Shown in pieces: positions 11,484-22,800 of a DNA stretch of 64,000 nucleotides (the first letter of the stretch is position 1; every line of letters begins with the position of its first letter). Source of the stretch: Echinococcus granulosus (Eukaryota > Platyhelminthes > Cestoda > Cyclophyllidea > Taeniidae); the NCBI RefSeq assembly GCF_000524195.1, contig NW_020170409.1:8261-72260 (forward strand), read 5' to 3'. The translations under genes and the position numbers were made by a program. The notes under the pieces are model-generated. The model did no database searches, was not told the DNA's origin, and saw only the letters and a list, made by a program, of their open reading frames with translations.

Positions 11484-12969
11484 TTTGCGTTCAATTGTAC
11501 CATTTGATATCTACCCTAGTTAATCAGAATTCTGACGCATCATCGGTACATTTAAAGTCTGAGATCATTGTGATGCTAAAACCTGTGTTTGTCTCTCTGC
11601 ACGCTGCGCCATCCATTTATTTTCATTATTTAATGCCTGAGGGCTGATTGTCATAGACACAAGGATTCACCTTTGAACTGGCCTATGGGGATCTTTTAAG
11701 GCCCCGTCGATTCAGTCTCATGTTACCTACCTACTAATCGTCTAGACCTTTTGCACGTTGGTGGCAAATCTGCTTTCGAGTTCAGTAGTATCTCAAGTAC
11801 CGTATAACCATTCATCCTACTCTTCTCCGATAAACTCCCAGCTTCGATGCTCGAAAAGCTTATCAAGCACGTCATTGATGCAGCGAATCTGAGCATAATG
11901 CCCACAATATTCGAAGCTGTGCTGTATGGAAAAGACCTAAGTAAAGGGGTTTGTGGAACGCCTACCTGACGAAGGTTGCTAACAGTTGCTCTAACCGTGA
12001 GTGATGCGCGGTCGTCTATTCTTCCACGCCTAATAGCTATTTACATATTAAAAGGAGAGTTAACCTACTATTCTAATTCGTCTTATCAACTTGATCACTA
12101 TTGTGATAACCACGCTGCGGTCATGTTGACATTCAAAAAGGCTTCCATCGCAGTGACAGTAAGTGGCATTGACACTGTAGTCGTTGTAAAACCTTTTATT
12201 GATAGGTATTATTTAATGCCTATGTAAGCACGATTTTAGAGCGTCAAAATGAATATCGTTTGGGGTATTTTAACCAGCTGACCTTGTTTTCAAAATGTTG
12301 TTGACAAATAAATCCCGAATATTTTCGCAACCTGATCACCCCATCATCTGCTTCTCTCATGCCAGCAAAGCCATACGTTTACTGAATTAATTTAAGTAGC
12401 AAGTTGTCTGAAGCATGTGTTAGTCTGATTTCACAGTTGGGCAAATTAAAACACACAGGGGGCATTTTGACATTGTGGCCGTGATTTTATCAACATGCAG
12501 ACATGTGCGTTTTTTGCGAACTTCCGGATTTAAACTAATTTTAGGTTACTTACAGCCTAGTTTACCTTCTTCCATATTCACACTTTTAATCCGGGTCTAT
12601 CTTTGGGGTAATTCGTACGTTTTTTACCATCGTCACGTATATGCGTCACCCAGATTTTCTCACCTGGGTCCGGTGTTACGTATGTGGCATATCAGGTCAT
12701 AATAACTGATTACAACAAAACCCTTCCCCGACAGTTTGGTTTATACTACATAAAGCTGATGTAGGATATTCTAAATGTGTAGATAATTGTACTTTATTTT
12801 GCTTTAAAGAGACAACTGATGTTTAAAATTAAATGGTATTCATTATTATATTAGAATAATCAACGAATTCTCGTCTTATCACAAATTAACGTGGGTATTT
12901 AATACCTGTGCGGAAGGGTGCATCAAATGGTCTTATTGTGTTATATCGAAATGTTGATCTGATAGGTTG
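11484..12969. other. Intergenic region up to TRIM copy B
   Basis: AT-rich DNA with only short ORFs. I see no coding, RNA or repeat signal that I can support. Confidence 0.4.
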
Positions 12970-13139
12970 TGTAATACATTGGCTCTTTGTGTAACTTCGT
13001 TTTTGATGAAAAGGCTGTTTTGGATCTCCGCCGTTATGCCATGCTAGTAGCCTTAACCCCTTCTCTATGGCAAATATACATGTATTCTTTACAGGTATGA
13101 TATCATCTTTCGTTTTCAGGAAAGTCTCGGGGAGCAACA
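12970..13139 (+). repeat. Left LTR of copy B
   Basis: 170-bp repeat from TGTAATAC to GGAGCAACA. Compared with the right LTR it lacks about 25 bp in the middle, but it keeps the GCCATGCTAGTAGCC core and the TTTTCAGGAAAGTCTCG end. Confidence 0.6.
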
Positions 13140-13140
13140 T

Positions 13141-13152
13141 TGGTAGCAGCGG
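13141..13152 (+). other. Primer-binding-site-like sequence of copy B
   Basis: TGGTAGCAGCGG starts one base after the left LTR. The first ten bases match the form expected for priming by initiator tRNA-Met in animal LTR elements. Confidence 0.5.
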
Positions 13153-13828
13153 AAAACGATCCCGATCCTAAGGAATATCCGTCCTGCTTTCTACTACTTG
13201 GTGCCAAACAGCAGCAGAGCAGAGGAAGTACACATGCTGTAAATGGGAGGATCTGTGATGACCGCCAACAGAAGGGCTGGAAGTGACATCTACCCTCGGC
13301 AGCTGTCCCAGCCCCGTGAGCTGCAAAAAAGCTATCAACAGCTGAAGTGACACTAGTCATGAACCTTCTGGATGGGTTTATTAAGGAGTTCTACACCGTC
13401 CCTGCATAGTTATCAAGCATGTGAAAACTCAATACCTCCTCCACTTCTCCATCACCTGTGTAGAACCCAGATGCACATGGCCTGCAGCAATGAAGTGAGA
13501 ACAACGCTGCTAAGAGGAACAGATGCGATGCTCTACTCCTAAGGAACTCTATTGAAATCCGTTTATTGCTATATGACTCTGCCTTTGGGCCAGTGTTCCC
13601 ATGACTAGTTATGGACAAATTCAGTTCCCATGCACAAGAAAACTCCAGATTCAGCAGAACTTCCCAGAGGTACCAGTGACGTTGCGGTCAAGTACCTTCT
13701 CAGCTGCGTGGAAATGCGATTACTGGCGGGGTTGAATCTTGAGTGTTTTTTACCACCACCAATCACGTTGACTCGGTAGAAAGGCAAAGAGCACTGACGA
13801 AAACGTTGCTCAAAAGAGGGTTGTGCCA

Positions 13829-14023
13829 TGTAATGCGTTTGTTGTTTGTGTAACTCGTGTTTCGTTAGAGAGGTCACTTGTGTGCTCCGGCATTGTGCCT
13901 TCGCCGATTGGGCTGGCATCCGGGCCGTGTCAGTAGCCCAAAGTCCCACTTTATGTCGAACATACATATTCTGCCCGAGTGTTAAGCCTTCCTTATTCTT
14001 CAGGGAAGTCGCGAGGCGCTACA
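13829..14023 (+). repeat. Right LTR of copy B
   Basis: 195-bp repeat from TGTAATGC to GGCGCTACA, the fullest LTR in the window. It includes the roughly 50-bp block (about 13953-14003) that is missing from both LTRs of copy A. Confidence 0.65.
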
Positions 14024-15515
14024 GCTGTAAGCAAGCTATTAATTCCTAACAAATTGTGAACTGGATGCATTTGAGAACCTTCTCAGTGAACAAAGGGTTT
14101 ATCGTCATTTAAAGAGAAAAATTGCAATGGTAGGTGCCGAGAACTCTATAACAGCCCCGCCTATGATGTGATAGAGAAGTCCTGCTCGTGTAAATAGCTT
14201 TTTATCTTCTGTCGCCACTTCCATCAAATATCCCCAAATATCGAAAAATGCGATAATGGCTTTGGTTATATTTTTAAAATTAACTCCATTTACCTTCCAT
14301 AATAGGATTTTCCGAAGCATCTATCTGAGTGTGAGTGAAAACTAATTCAAATGCCAACAAATAAACCACGGCTCGACGAATCTCCCTATCAAGTCACTAA
14401 AAGATAAAAAAGTCGTCCAGTTTTACTAGTTCAAGCGACAAGGTTCCCACCACCTTCCTATTGAGTACTTTCTCGACACAAATTACGACCAAGACATTTG
14501 GGCACCCACCCATGGCGTGAACAAAGAGAAGGGTGTAGAGAAAAAAAATGTATTCAATAAAGCTAATATGGCGAGAATTAGGGGATTTGTAGATAATTTA
14601 TTGATTCATTCCTCTTGGAAAAAAGTGGTTAAGTGAAAGTTTTGATTAATGTATTGGGAAGGGGACTAAATTTTACAGAATTTTACAGGAGTATTGCAGA
14701 TTTTAAATGTCCAGTGAAATATTTCACAATTGTTATTGAGTGTACATTCAAAATGGCTGTTTAGTGTGCGAAATTGCGACCGAACTGATTTTCAAATGGG
14801 AGTAAAATCCATTTGAGACCTCCGTCCCTGTAAGGTTTCACAAAGAAGGTCCTTCCAGACCGCCAAGATCGCGTGAGCCTTCCTGTTATAGAGCACAGGT
14901 GTCTCTAAAATGCACAATATACACGCGCGATAAAATATATGCACCTTAAATTATCCGGCTCTAACTTTATACTAGAGTTCAGTGGATTGCTTCCAAACCA
15001 CCACTTAAATAAGTTCGATCTTTACTCGCTAGTGTTTTGATTTCCGTATCAACGTCTCACCTGTCTCACTGAAACGCTGAATAGATTGTGAAAAGCGCCC
15101 ATTGGAAGTGGACAAGCTTACTTTGCTAACGCCTGGAAGGCTTCGATAACTGGAGATGAAGCCTTTACCACCTACAATAACCACTTTACATCACAGCCGT
15201 TCACATGAAGTACCTGACAGAGGTCACCTCTCTACTCATCATGGATCACTCCAAATTCATCATAAAGTCTGCTCATCGTTATCCTAACTAAAACTCGAAC
15301 AAAACACTAACTCTTCTTTGAAAAGAAAGTACCGCACAGAGCTTGATGTTTAAACAGTTAAGCTTGTCCCTATTCTAGTGCCCCCCCCCCGCAGTTTTTT
15401 AAATTCTTTTGGTTATTGATAACTAAATTTAGCTAAAGTTATTACAGCCATATTTAATAAATAAAATAAAAATTAAATGAATCTGGCCTCATTTTGCCGC
15501 AGACGGCTGCGCCGA
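14024..15515. other. Intergenic region between TRIM copy B and the zinc-finger gene
   Basis: AT-rich DNA with a C10 run near 15382 and short chance ORFs. The 3' UTR of the zinc-finger gene should occupy its right end. Confidence 0.4.
15453..15458 (-). terminator. Possible poly(A) signal ATTAAA of the zinc-finger gene
   Basis: TTTAAT on the plus strand reads ATTAAA, the common variant, on the minus strand about 60 nt after the stop codon. No canonical AATAAA lies close by. Confidence 0.35.
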
Positions 15516-18500
15516 TTATCGTCGGGTTTTCTTTATCGAGAGATCAATGGGTTGGGTCTGCTCCGGCGACACAGGCCTTGGTCTTTGGCGCTGTGGGCGA
15601 TGGTGATGGTTTGAGAGATTGGACAATGGATGAAGCAGTGGATGGCGGGGACTCGAAGGTGCCCGTTGCTGTCGGAGATCTACGAAAGCGCTGCGTTCGC
15701 TAGTGGATAGCGCTTCATTTGCCGAGTGTACATGCAGATGGGATAATTGCTGCTGAAGTATCTGCATTTGAATATCAGAGTCAGGTTGTGGGTTTATGTC
15801 CCCCGCTTGGAGTCCAGTAAATAGATGAGGTGATATGGGGAAGCGGTGCGTTAAAAACTCTCGGAAATGGAAAATGGGCATCTGGATTGGAGCCTCTGGT
15901 ATAAGTACCTCGGATGAAGTGGTCGCTGGAGTTCGGATAGGGTGTTGACTTAAACGATTAAGCAGTGCAAAAGCGGTTTCCCGATTGCTAGTTGTTGGTG
16001 TACTAGTTAGGTCTGTGGGATCTTCTAGAATAAAAAAAAAATTAATTATAGATGGACAAACAAGGAAAGAGAAAGATTATAGCCACTCCACTCACGTTGA
16101 TGTAGGCGCATATGTGTTTTCAAGGAGCTTTCCTGTGTGTAGGACTTATTGCATAGACAACAGACGTATGGTTTAACACCTGAAAGAGGTATCGAGTTAG
16201 AATACAGAAAAAAATAATGCGGAATGAGAGTGAAGAACGGAGAACTCACCAGCATGGATGATTTTGTGATTGTTGAGACTACGTTCGATTGCGAAACCCC
16301 GGTTGCATTCACTGCATCTGAATGGCCAATCTCCCGTATGGCTATATTTATGTCTCTTCAGATCTCCCGGCGTTACAAACGCCTTGGAACACATGTCGCA
16401 ACGATGGCGACGGACCTGTTTTAAAGGTGGTGAAGTAGCACTCAATTAAACAAATTTCCTACTAAAGTTAGTCAAATAAATACTTAGGAAATCCTTCGAC
16501 TTCATCACGAAAGCGTTGTTTGCAACATTTACTTCCCTGTTTTAACCAGCTTCTTTTGTAAACAAAATTCTCTAGCTTTTTCATAAGCTTCTACCCCCAG
16601 AGCAACTTACGTTGGAATGTGTATACACATGAAAGATGTAGTTGGAACCAGCAGCAAATCGGCGTCCACAAGTTCTGCAGACGTAAGGTTTGTCTCCAGT
16701 GTGTATTCTTTCATGAGTGTTGACACCACTACGAGTAGAAAAAGCCTTGTTACAGTATTGGCAAGGAAAAGGACGCTCTCCAGTATGACTGAGGATGTGT
16801 CGATGGAGAAGAGATGGTCGGTCGAAGGTCTTATTGCAATAGGGACATTTGCGATCCTTCCTTTGGGGACGTCTTGCTCCTCTTGTATTGTTTGGCACAG
16901 AATCAGATGCTGACATGGACGCTGAGGTGGAGGTGACAAAACTCGTAGCCTCCGCAACGTTCGAAATACTCTCTTGCGGCACTACCAATGGCACTACCGC
17001 ATCACGAGTATTCAGTGGGGTGGAAAAGTTATTCGGTAAGTGGGCCTAAAAGTAGGAAAGGTGCTGTGAAGCATATAGTTTGGATAAAATCCAGAAGTAG
17101 GTAAAGCAATACTCACCCCTGTCGATTCAGGACTCCTTCGAGAGGAAGGAAGTCCCGATAGGGATGAAGAGAGCTGAGAGACTCCAATGCCACTGTCTAA
17201 AAGAGTAAATTTTTTTCACACTAATTTAAGACACCACTAAACTAAAATGATAAGTAGCTTACCTTGAACTTCACTGCTATCCTCTATCGTTTTGGGCATC
17301 TGATCAAGGGGGAGACGTGTGGACTCGGGGAAGGACTAAAATAAAGACAAGGTGTTTACTTAGCTGGATGGCTATGTGTCACACGTGGATTCGTGTACAA
17401 AGGGAAGTTAGGTGCATCCAGTTCGCGCCGATTGTTATCACTACTTTATTAGTGTTTGTTGTTTAATTCCACTCCTTTAACCCCCTCCTCTCCGTCCTTC
17501 TCCATGAAATAACACTGCCTCTTTAAGTACAAAATATTCTTAAAGGCAATCTTTTCTTAAAGACAACAGACCCGAAAAAGCAGCATAGGTGGGGCCGAGT
17601 GAGGGTAAAATTAGTTCTCTATTTTCTCTAAAACGTTATTGATTAGACCTCTTCAATAGGGCGCCAAGGCATAGGCTACGGCATGACTGCCCAATTAAAA
17701 AAGGCCATGTGAACTACTTTTACGTAGCCTACTGCAAATCGGAGCGGCTAAAGTACACCCATTGTGGCATAAAGGATCATCCACTCTCAGTCACTCATTC
17801 GCTCACAAACACGCAAACGGCATTGTAAGGCTGTCAGGGTGTGAGACGTGTCGCTAGCAGGGTTGAATCGTTAATATCTGAGTTTATGTTTGGAAAGTGA
17901 AAATATCGTCTCTTACGCTAGCCTCCAAGCTCATCATGTGCAGTTGCGAAATTCAAGCAAAGAATTGACCACGCCATCTACCATTGAATTAATAAAAAAG
18001 GGGTTTTAATCCACTTCTCCTCTGTTCACTCTATAATTCTTCCTCAAGGGGCTGTTTCTCTTCCCTTAAGCTCAGTTAAGGAAGAGGGTAGACTAATAGA
18101 CCACTTTAAGCTCCTCTCGATGATTTCTCAAATGCCTTCTTTTTTAAAGATTTTCCTTAGGTTTTGAACACGCAAAGTCCGACATTTGGTTTCCCTGTTT
18201 CAGAACAAGTCGATCTGATCATATGACACGATTTTTATAAATGGATATAGGATCTGCAATCAGAAACTAAATGAGAAGCGTGGGGAGCTATTAGCAGGAG
18301 GATCCCCTCCCCCTTCTCTGCCAAATGGCGAGGGAGGAGGGACATTTGTGGATTCACCTATCATCACGTGCTGGTTTCGACCCCCCACTGAAGTGGAAGC
18401 GAAACCCAGCCATTGCATCCAATACACCGATTGGTCGGTAAAATCGTGAGAAAGGCAGGGTTCAGAGCTTGCATACATTTGTGCTGCACTCTCCTGACCG

Positions 18501-19891
18501 TGGGAGAGATACGTCAGATATAAGATAACAGTCAAAATGAAACACGCGTCTGGGACAACATTATCACTACGAAATAGACGAGGTGAGGGGTCGCTGTCAA
18601 AAATGAATTCACGCATGGTCTATTGTCCCGACCTCATAAAAACTCTCCCCCTTGCCTTGGCATAGCAACATTGCCCAGCTTCGCCCATTGAGGACGTGGC
18701 AGAGGTGATCGTGAATGAGTATGACTACCATTTCCCCATTTCAATCAGCCTAAGAGACAATCTATGGTGCGAGGAAGGCTTTTTGGGGACCTCAATCCCT
18801 AGGCCAGCATATATTTTTTATCAAAGGTTCTTACAGTATCGTCATTTCATTTAGCACAATTTTTTGCCTAGAGGTATTAGTGGTCTACTGTTCCCATGGT
18901 TAATTCTGCTTTGTATTATTTTTGAAAGTATGTTGATATCTATAAAAATTTATTAAAGGGAGAGTTAGGTGATTCGTATGTTTATGGAGTAAGCAAAAAG
19001 TTTGTGCGATAACAAAAAATGACAATAATATTTAAACTCTTGCAGAGAACTCCCTAAACTATTTTATTTGTTGGAATAGTCGCCAGCGAAGATCAAAAAT
19101 AATCTCTTACCTGTCGAACGAATTTAAAAATTACACTTCCAATAAGCATTTTATCTCTAAAAGCAACCAACACTAGCTCCAGTAGCCTAATTTACCTCTC
19201 ACTTGATTCAATACCGTCAAAGAAAGGGTAGAACTCAACCATAAATGGTTGCACTTCATCTGGAATTTCATTGTGAAATAATTCACCTGCAGTGTAACAA
19301 GCAATCTCCCCTTATGAAAATCATACATCTATCTTGACTTTGCAAGATCTATCGCCAAAATCAAAAAAGAATGATCCTTTTCCTAATGCTAAATAAGAGG
19401 CCTTATGAGTATCCTCTTCAGCCACAACTTTGAAGGCGATTTAGACTCCATTCATAAGGCAGACAAATTGGAGCTATATCCATCACGTTTAACTGATGTG
19501 TTAAAATACTAGAGCACAAGAAAGCTTGCTGATTTATTTCGCATGTAAAAAAAGCACATGCATTATACACGTTTCTGAAAGTTGAAACAAGGCATTATAA
19601 CAGTACACTCTTTGATCACCTGATGCATTTGGCATAAATGTCCGAGGTTTGCATTCATTATTTAAACGGACTTCCAGGCAAAATACGTGGTCCAAATAAG
19701 GCTTACATTGATTAAATTACTTAATGTAAAGAATAGCAATTTACTTAAAAGGACCAGACGTGGGAGAATAAGTTTCTCGGAAGCAAAAACTGGAATGGAT
19801 AAAGAAAAAAGCCAGCACGCACCTCTCTAGGATTAGGCATATGAGGGTCCGATGTTAGAATCGACGATTTGTCTGATCCAGGACTTTCCAT
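15516..19891 (-). CDS. Six-finger C2H2 zinc-finger transcription factor with a C-terminal PIDLS motif
   Basis: There are seven exons: 19891-19823, 17335-17263, 17196-17117, 17045-16611, 16415-16250, 16179-16096 and 16024-15516. All junctions are GT-AG and agree in phase, giving 471 residues. The N-terminal 100 or so residues are Ser/Pro-rich. The fingers follow in order: CPYCNKTFDRPSLLHRHILSH, CQYCNKAFSTRSGVNTHERIH and CRTCGRRFAAGSNYIFHVYTH (exon 4), CDMCSKAFVTPGDLKRHKYSH and CSECNRGFAIERSLNNHKIIH (exon 5), and CCLCNKSYTQESSLKTHMRLH (exon 6). The linkers TGERPF and TGDKPY are standard. All Cys and His ligands are present, so the protein should bind DNA in the nucleus. The last exon encodes a Gln/His/Pro/Arg-rich tail ending PIDLSIKKTRR; PxDLS is the binding motif for the co-repressor CtBP, so repression is inferred. 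I cannot assign it to a named subfamily. Confidence 0.9.
17336..19822 (-). other. Intron 1 of the zinc-finger gene
   Basis: 2.5-kb intron (donor gtgcgt; acceptor ttttag before exon 2). Its 118-codon ORF at 18260-18616 is not needed, because exons 1 and 2 join directly in phase 0. Intron 1 probably holds regulatory DNA, but no specific site is recognisable. Confidence 0.5.
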
Positions 19892-22800
19892 CCTACGACG
19901 CACAGGCAACAACTCAAAGGCGAAGCTGTAGTGATATAAGGCTTATTTATACTCAATCTCTTTGACCAATGGGAGAGCTGCGAGTGGCCGGGGGTCTTAC
20001 CCGACTTCACCCTGCCCTATATATTGGCCTATTAGGCACAGTTGCGATGCTCGATTCTCATTGGACGGTGCACTATACGTTTTATAATGTAAAATAAGTG
20101 GATGCTTGCCTCTTAATGTTAAAAAACACGAAATTTCTTTCAAATTCAACAATGTAAAACACGCCTGTGATTGACTTATTTATTATGAAAGAGATGAGTA
20201 CCTTAAACACGCTTAACTCGCACATAATGTAGGTTATGGCGCGAATGCCCCACTTGACAAAAATAGAATTGATCTTATGTCAAAGTAATGGCTAAATCGC
20301 ACCACATTCAGGTTTTTAAACAAGTGTTGTGATGGTTCGGTTTTATTTCAGTCTGATTAGGGTGTGCTTCCGGATCGATGTTAAGACTTCATCTGTCAGA
20401 AATTTGCCAAATTCACCCATTAACTGAAGACCCTATACACAGTGCTAAGAAAGTAGAGCAGGTTGCCTGCAGTAAAATTATTATCATCTAGACTTTAAGA
20501 AAGCAAATTATTACTGTGTTTGAGGATTTCGCCATAGCTTAAGTCACATGCAGTCAATTCCCAGCGTCGATCAGTTATCACAGCTTTCCACAGAACACCT
20601 CATAACACCAGAAAGAAGGCAATTTCTGTTAAGATATTGCTTGGAAATACCCTTTTTTTATCTTTTCAACAGGCCATGTCGTTAGTAAAGCCGAGATGAT
20701 AGGTAGTTATCCACTCACACATCGTACTCTTCAACTTAGTTAAATGAACACCACATACATCCCTTACAACGTAATGAGAATGAAGAAATTGATAAGTCGA
20801 ATTTTTTATGATGTTCATTAGCTGTGGTGCACTCTACAACTTCTGATAAGTGATATTTGTGGCAAAGTAATTTTTGTTAATGCCCAAAATGATGATAGCA
20901 GACGGGCGTTGCTCTGGATTTTTTATTAAACTACTTGAAGAATTCATTTGCCATTACGCTAATCATTATTTAGCATTGCTTGTACTCGAGTGAATTACTC
21001 GTTCATCCTACGCCTTACATTGCGCATTCAGTGGTGAGGGGCGTCACCCTCATATCATACATCTAATTTAATAATAGGATATCTTAACCCTTTTAAAAAT
21101 CATGCGCATTATTATTCCATCGGCCTAAGTATCTGCACGCCTGGAACTGTCACAATAATTGATAAGGTAATCGACCACTGCCTGATTTTCAGGCTAGAAT
21201 TTAAGCGTGTAAATAACATGTCATTAATTGTGGTGCTTTAACAAAGAATAGTTCACAGAATCACTGTTTACACCTGGCATTCAAACTCACCAGGTGGCTA
21301 AAGAGCGTTCAAGTCAAACTAATGAGTCCACTCTTAAAGATACAAAAGGCAATGCTACCGTGTCGGTAACGTATTTAGGAGTAAGAAATCAGTCCACATT
21401 TACTCACGATGGCAGGCAGCGGTGGCAATGCCTGCATGTGGCAGCGTGTGGTTTAAAATCAGGGTTAATGGGAATGAATGCGGTGAAGCACAACCTGAGG
21501 GCATTCACAGAAGCCTTCAAGCACAGTGCGGTGGTGAGACGCTTGTCCCCTCAGCAGTACGATGCCTTAATAGTGTAAGCGTTTCTAATGCCTCCCTACG
21601 CCTATGGGTGATTGGGATCACAGCCGTAAGGATTCCAGCCAACATTCTTGGCAGTTGTTCAACCCTGTGGAACGCCAGATCGACAGATATGCTATCCTTA
21701 AATCGCACAAGAGAGGAGCTGTAGGCATGATTTAATAGTTCATGAAGGTCTGCATAAGTGGTCAGGTTGTCTCAAGATAGTTCAGCCTAACCGACAAATA
21801 TTTTTATTTTGACGTCTTCCTGGACTCGGATGATAGGCAAGACGTGTTTTCATTGGTCCGACTATTAAAGTCTTCCTCTATCGAACTACAGCCCGGAGAG
21901 AATGGTGCCCTCAATTCCTATTACGAATACCAAAGCCTATACGATTGGGGCCAACTTCCCATGCGCCTTACGCATCAGGAGTAATGAACAGGAAACAGCT
22001 CAACTATGGAATATAATCCCCGTTAGTATTTGGCCATACCTTGATTACGATGTCCCATGTGTTTATGGTGCACCAGTTTTGTACTGTGTGGCAGGTTCCT
22101 ATTAAAACTACTTCAGAATATACTCAAATTAGTGGGCATCCTAAAAGAACGCGTCTTGGGGTATTAAATGCAACAGATGAGAGTCTAGTTAAGAGGGAAA
22201 TTAATTCGCATAGTGCAAATTTCATCATTTGAAAATGAAGCTGTGTGAGGTATCTCTAGATCAGGTAAAATCTTAACACCACTTGCCGATAATCCACATT
22301 CTTTTATAATGCCTGGAGATTGGCCGTATAATTGCAACCGCATACTTTTGGCTCCTCCGTGATCACTTTAATGGCTGCTGTGGATGTATCAAGGGGTGAA
22401 GTTTGTACTGTTTTCCAACTATGATCATTCAACCTTTAACGCAGCTGATATGGGATTAAAGGTGTTTGCAAATCGTGACAAATAACGCACGACAGCCGAT
22501 AACAAAAGCAATAAGGTGCTAAAATAAAATTACAGACATAGACATGCCCTGAAATGCGTAAGAAAAATAGGGAAGGTGGATTAATATTTCATAAACGTGA
22601 GTAAACATGACCTTAGCCTTGAACGTTTGCCCCGATTTTTTGTGAGAGGTGATGTTAGTAAGACATTATCACGTGGATATGATGAACCAGCTCAACATAT
22701 CTATCCATCTATTTATCTGGTGACATCGAAAAGCGATATCACAAGGTGGTATAGCAACCTGAATGACATGACAAACTATAATCTCGTTTATTTTCCACTA

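Larger units (their letters stand above)
12970..14023 (+). mobile_element. TRIM-like non-coding LTR element, copy B (most complete)
   Basis: 1,054-bp element with terminal repeats 12970-13139 and 13829-14023. Both begin TGTAATRC and both end in ACA. One base after the left repeat is TGGTAGCAGCGG, a good initiator-tRNA-Met-type primer-binding sequence. Just before the right repeat is AAAAGAGGG, a polypurine-like tract. The interior carries the same ordered blocks as copy A: GGAAGTACACATGCTG near 13225, CCTCCTCCACTTCT near 13437, and GGCCAGTGTTCCCATGACTAG near 13590. It has no long or conserved ORF, so it is non-autonomous. The flanks do not form a perfect target-site duplication (GTTG on the left against GCTG on the right). 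It lies between the PAK1IP1-like gene and the zinc-finger gene. Confidence 0.72.

Noticed and set aside
13605..13967. 120-codon minus-strand ORF
   Set aside because: It lies inside TRIM copy B and runs into its LTR; the frame is not kept in copy A, so it is not a gene.
18260..18616. 118-codon minus-strand ORF between exons 1 and 2 of the zinc-finger gene
   Set aside because: Exons 1 and 2 already join in phase 0 with good splice sites, and the ORF has no recognisable features; it is probably an open stretch of the intron.
21294..21724. Open frames with slight similarity to sequence around 35200-35290
   Set aside because: Short shared phrases (such as TCGCACAA) suggested a diverged dispersed repeat, but the alignment by eye is not better than chance.
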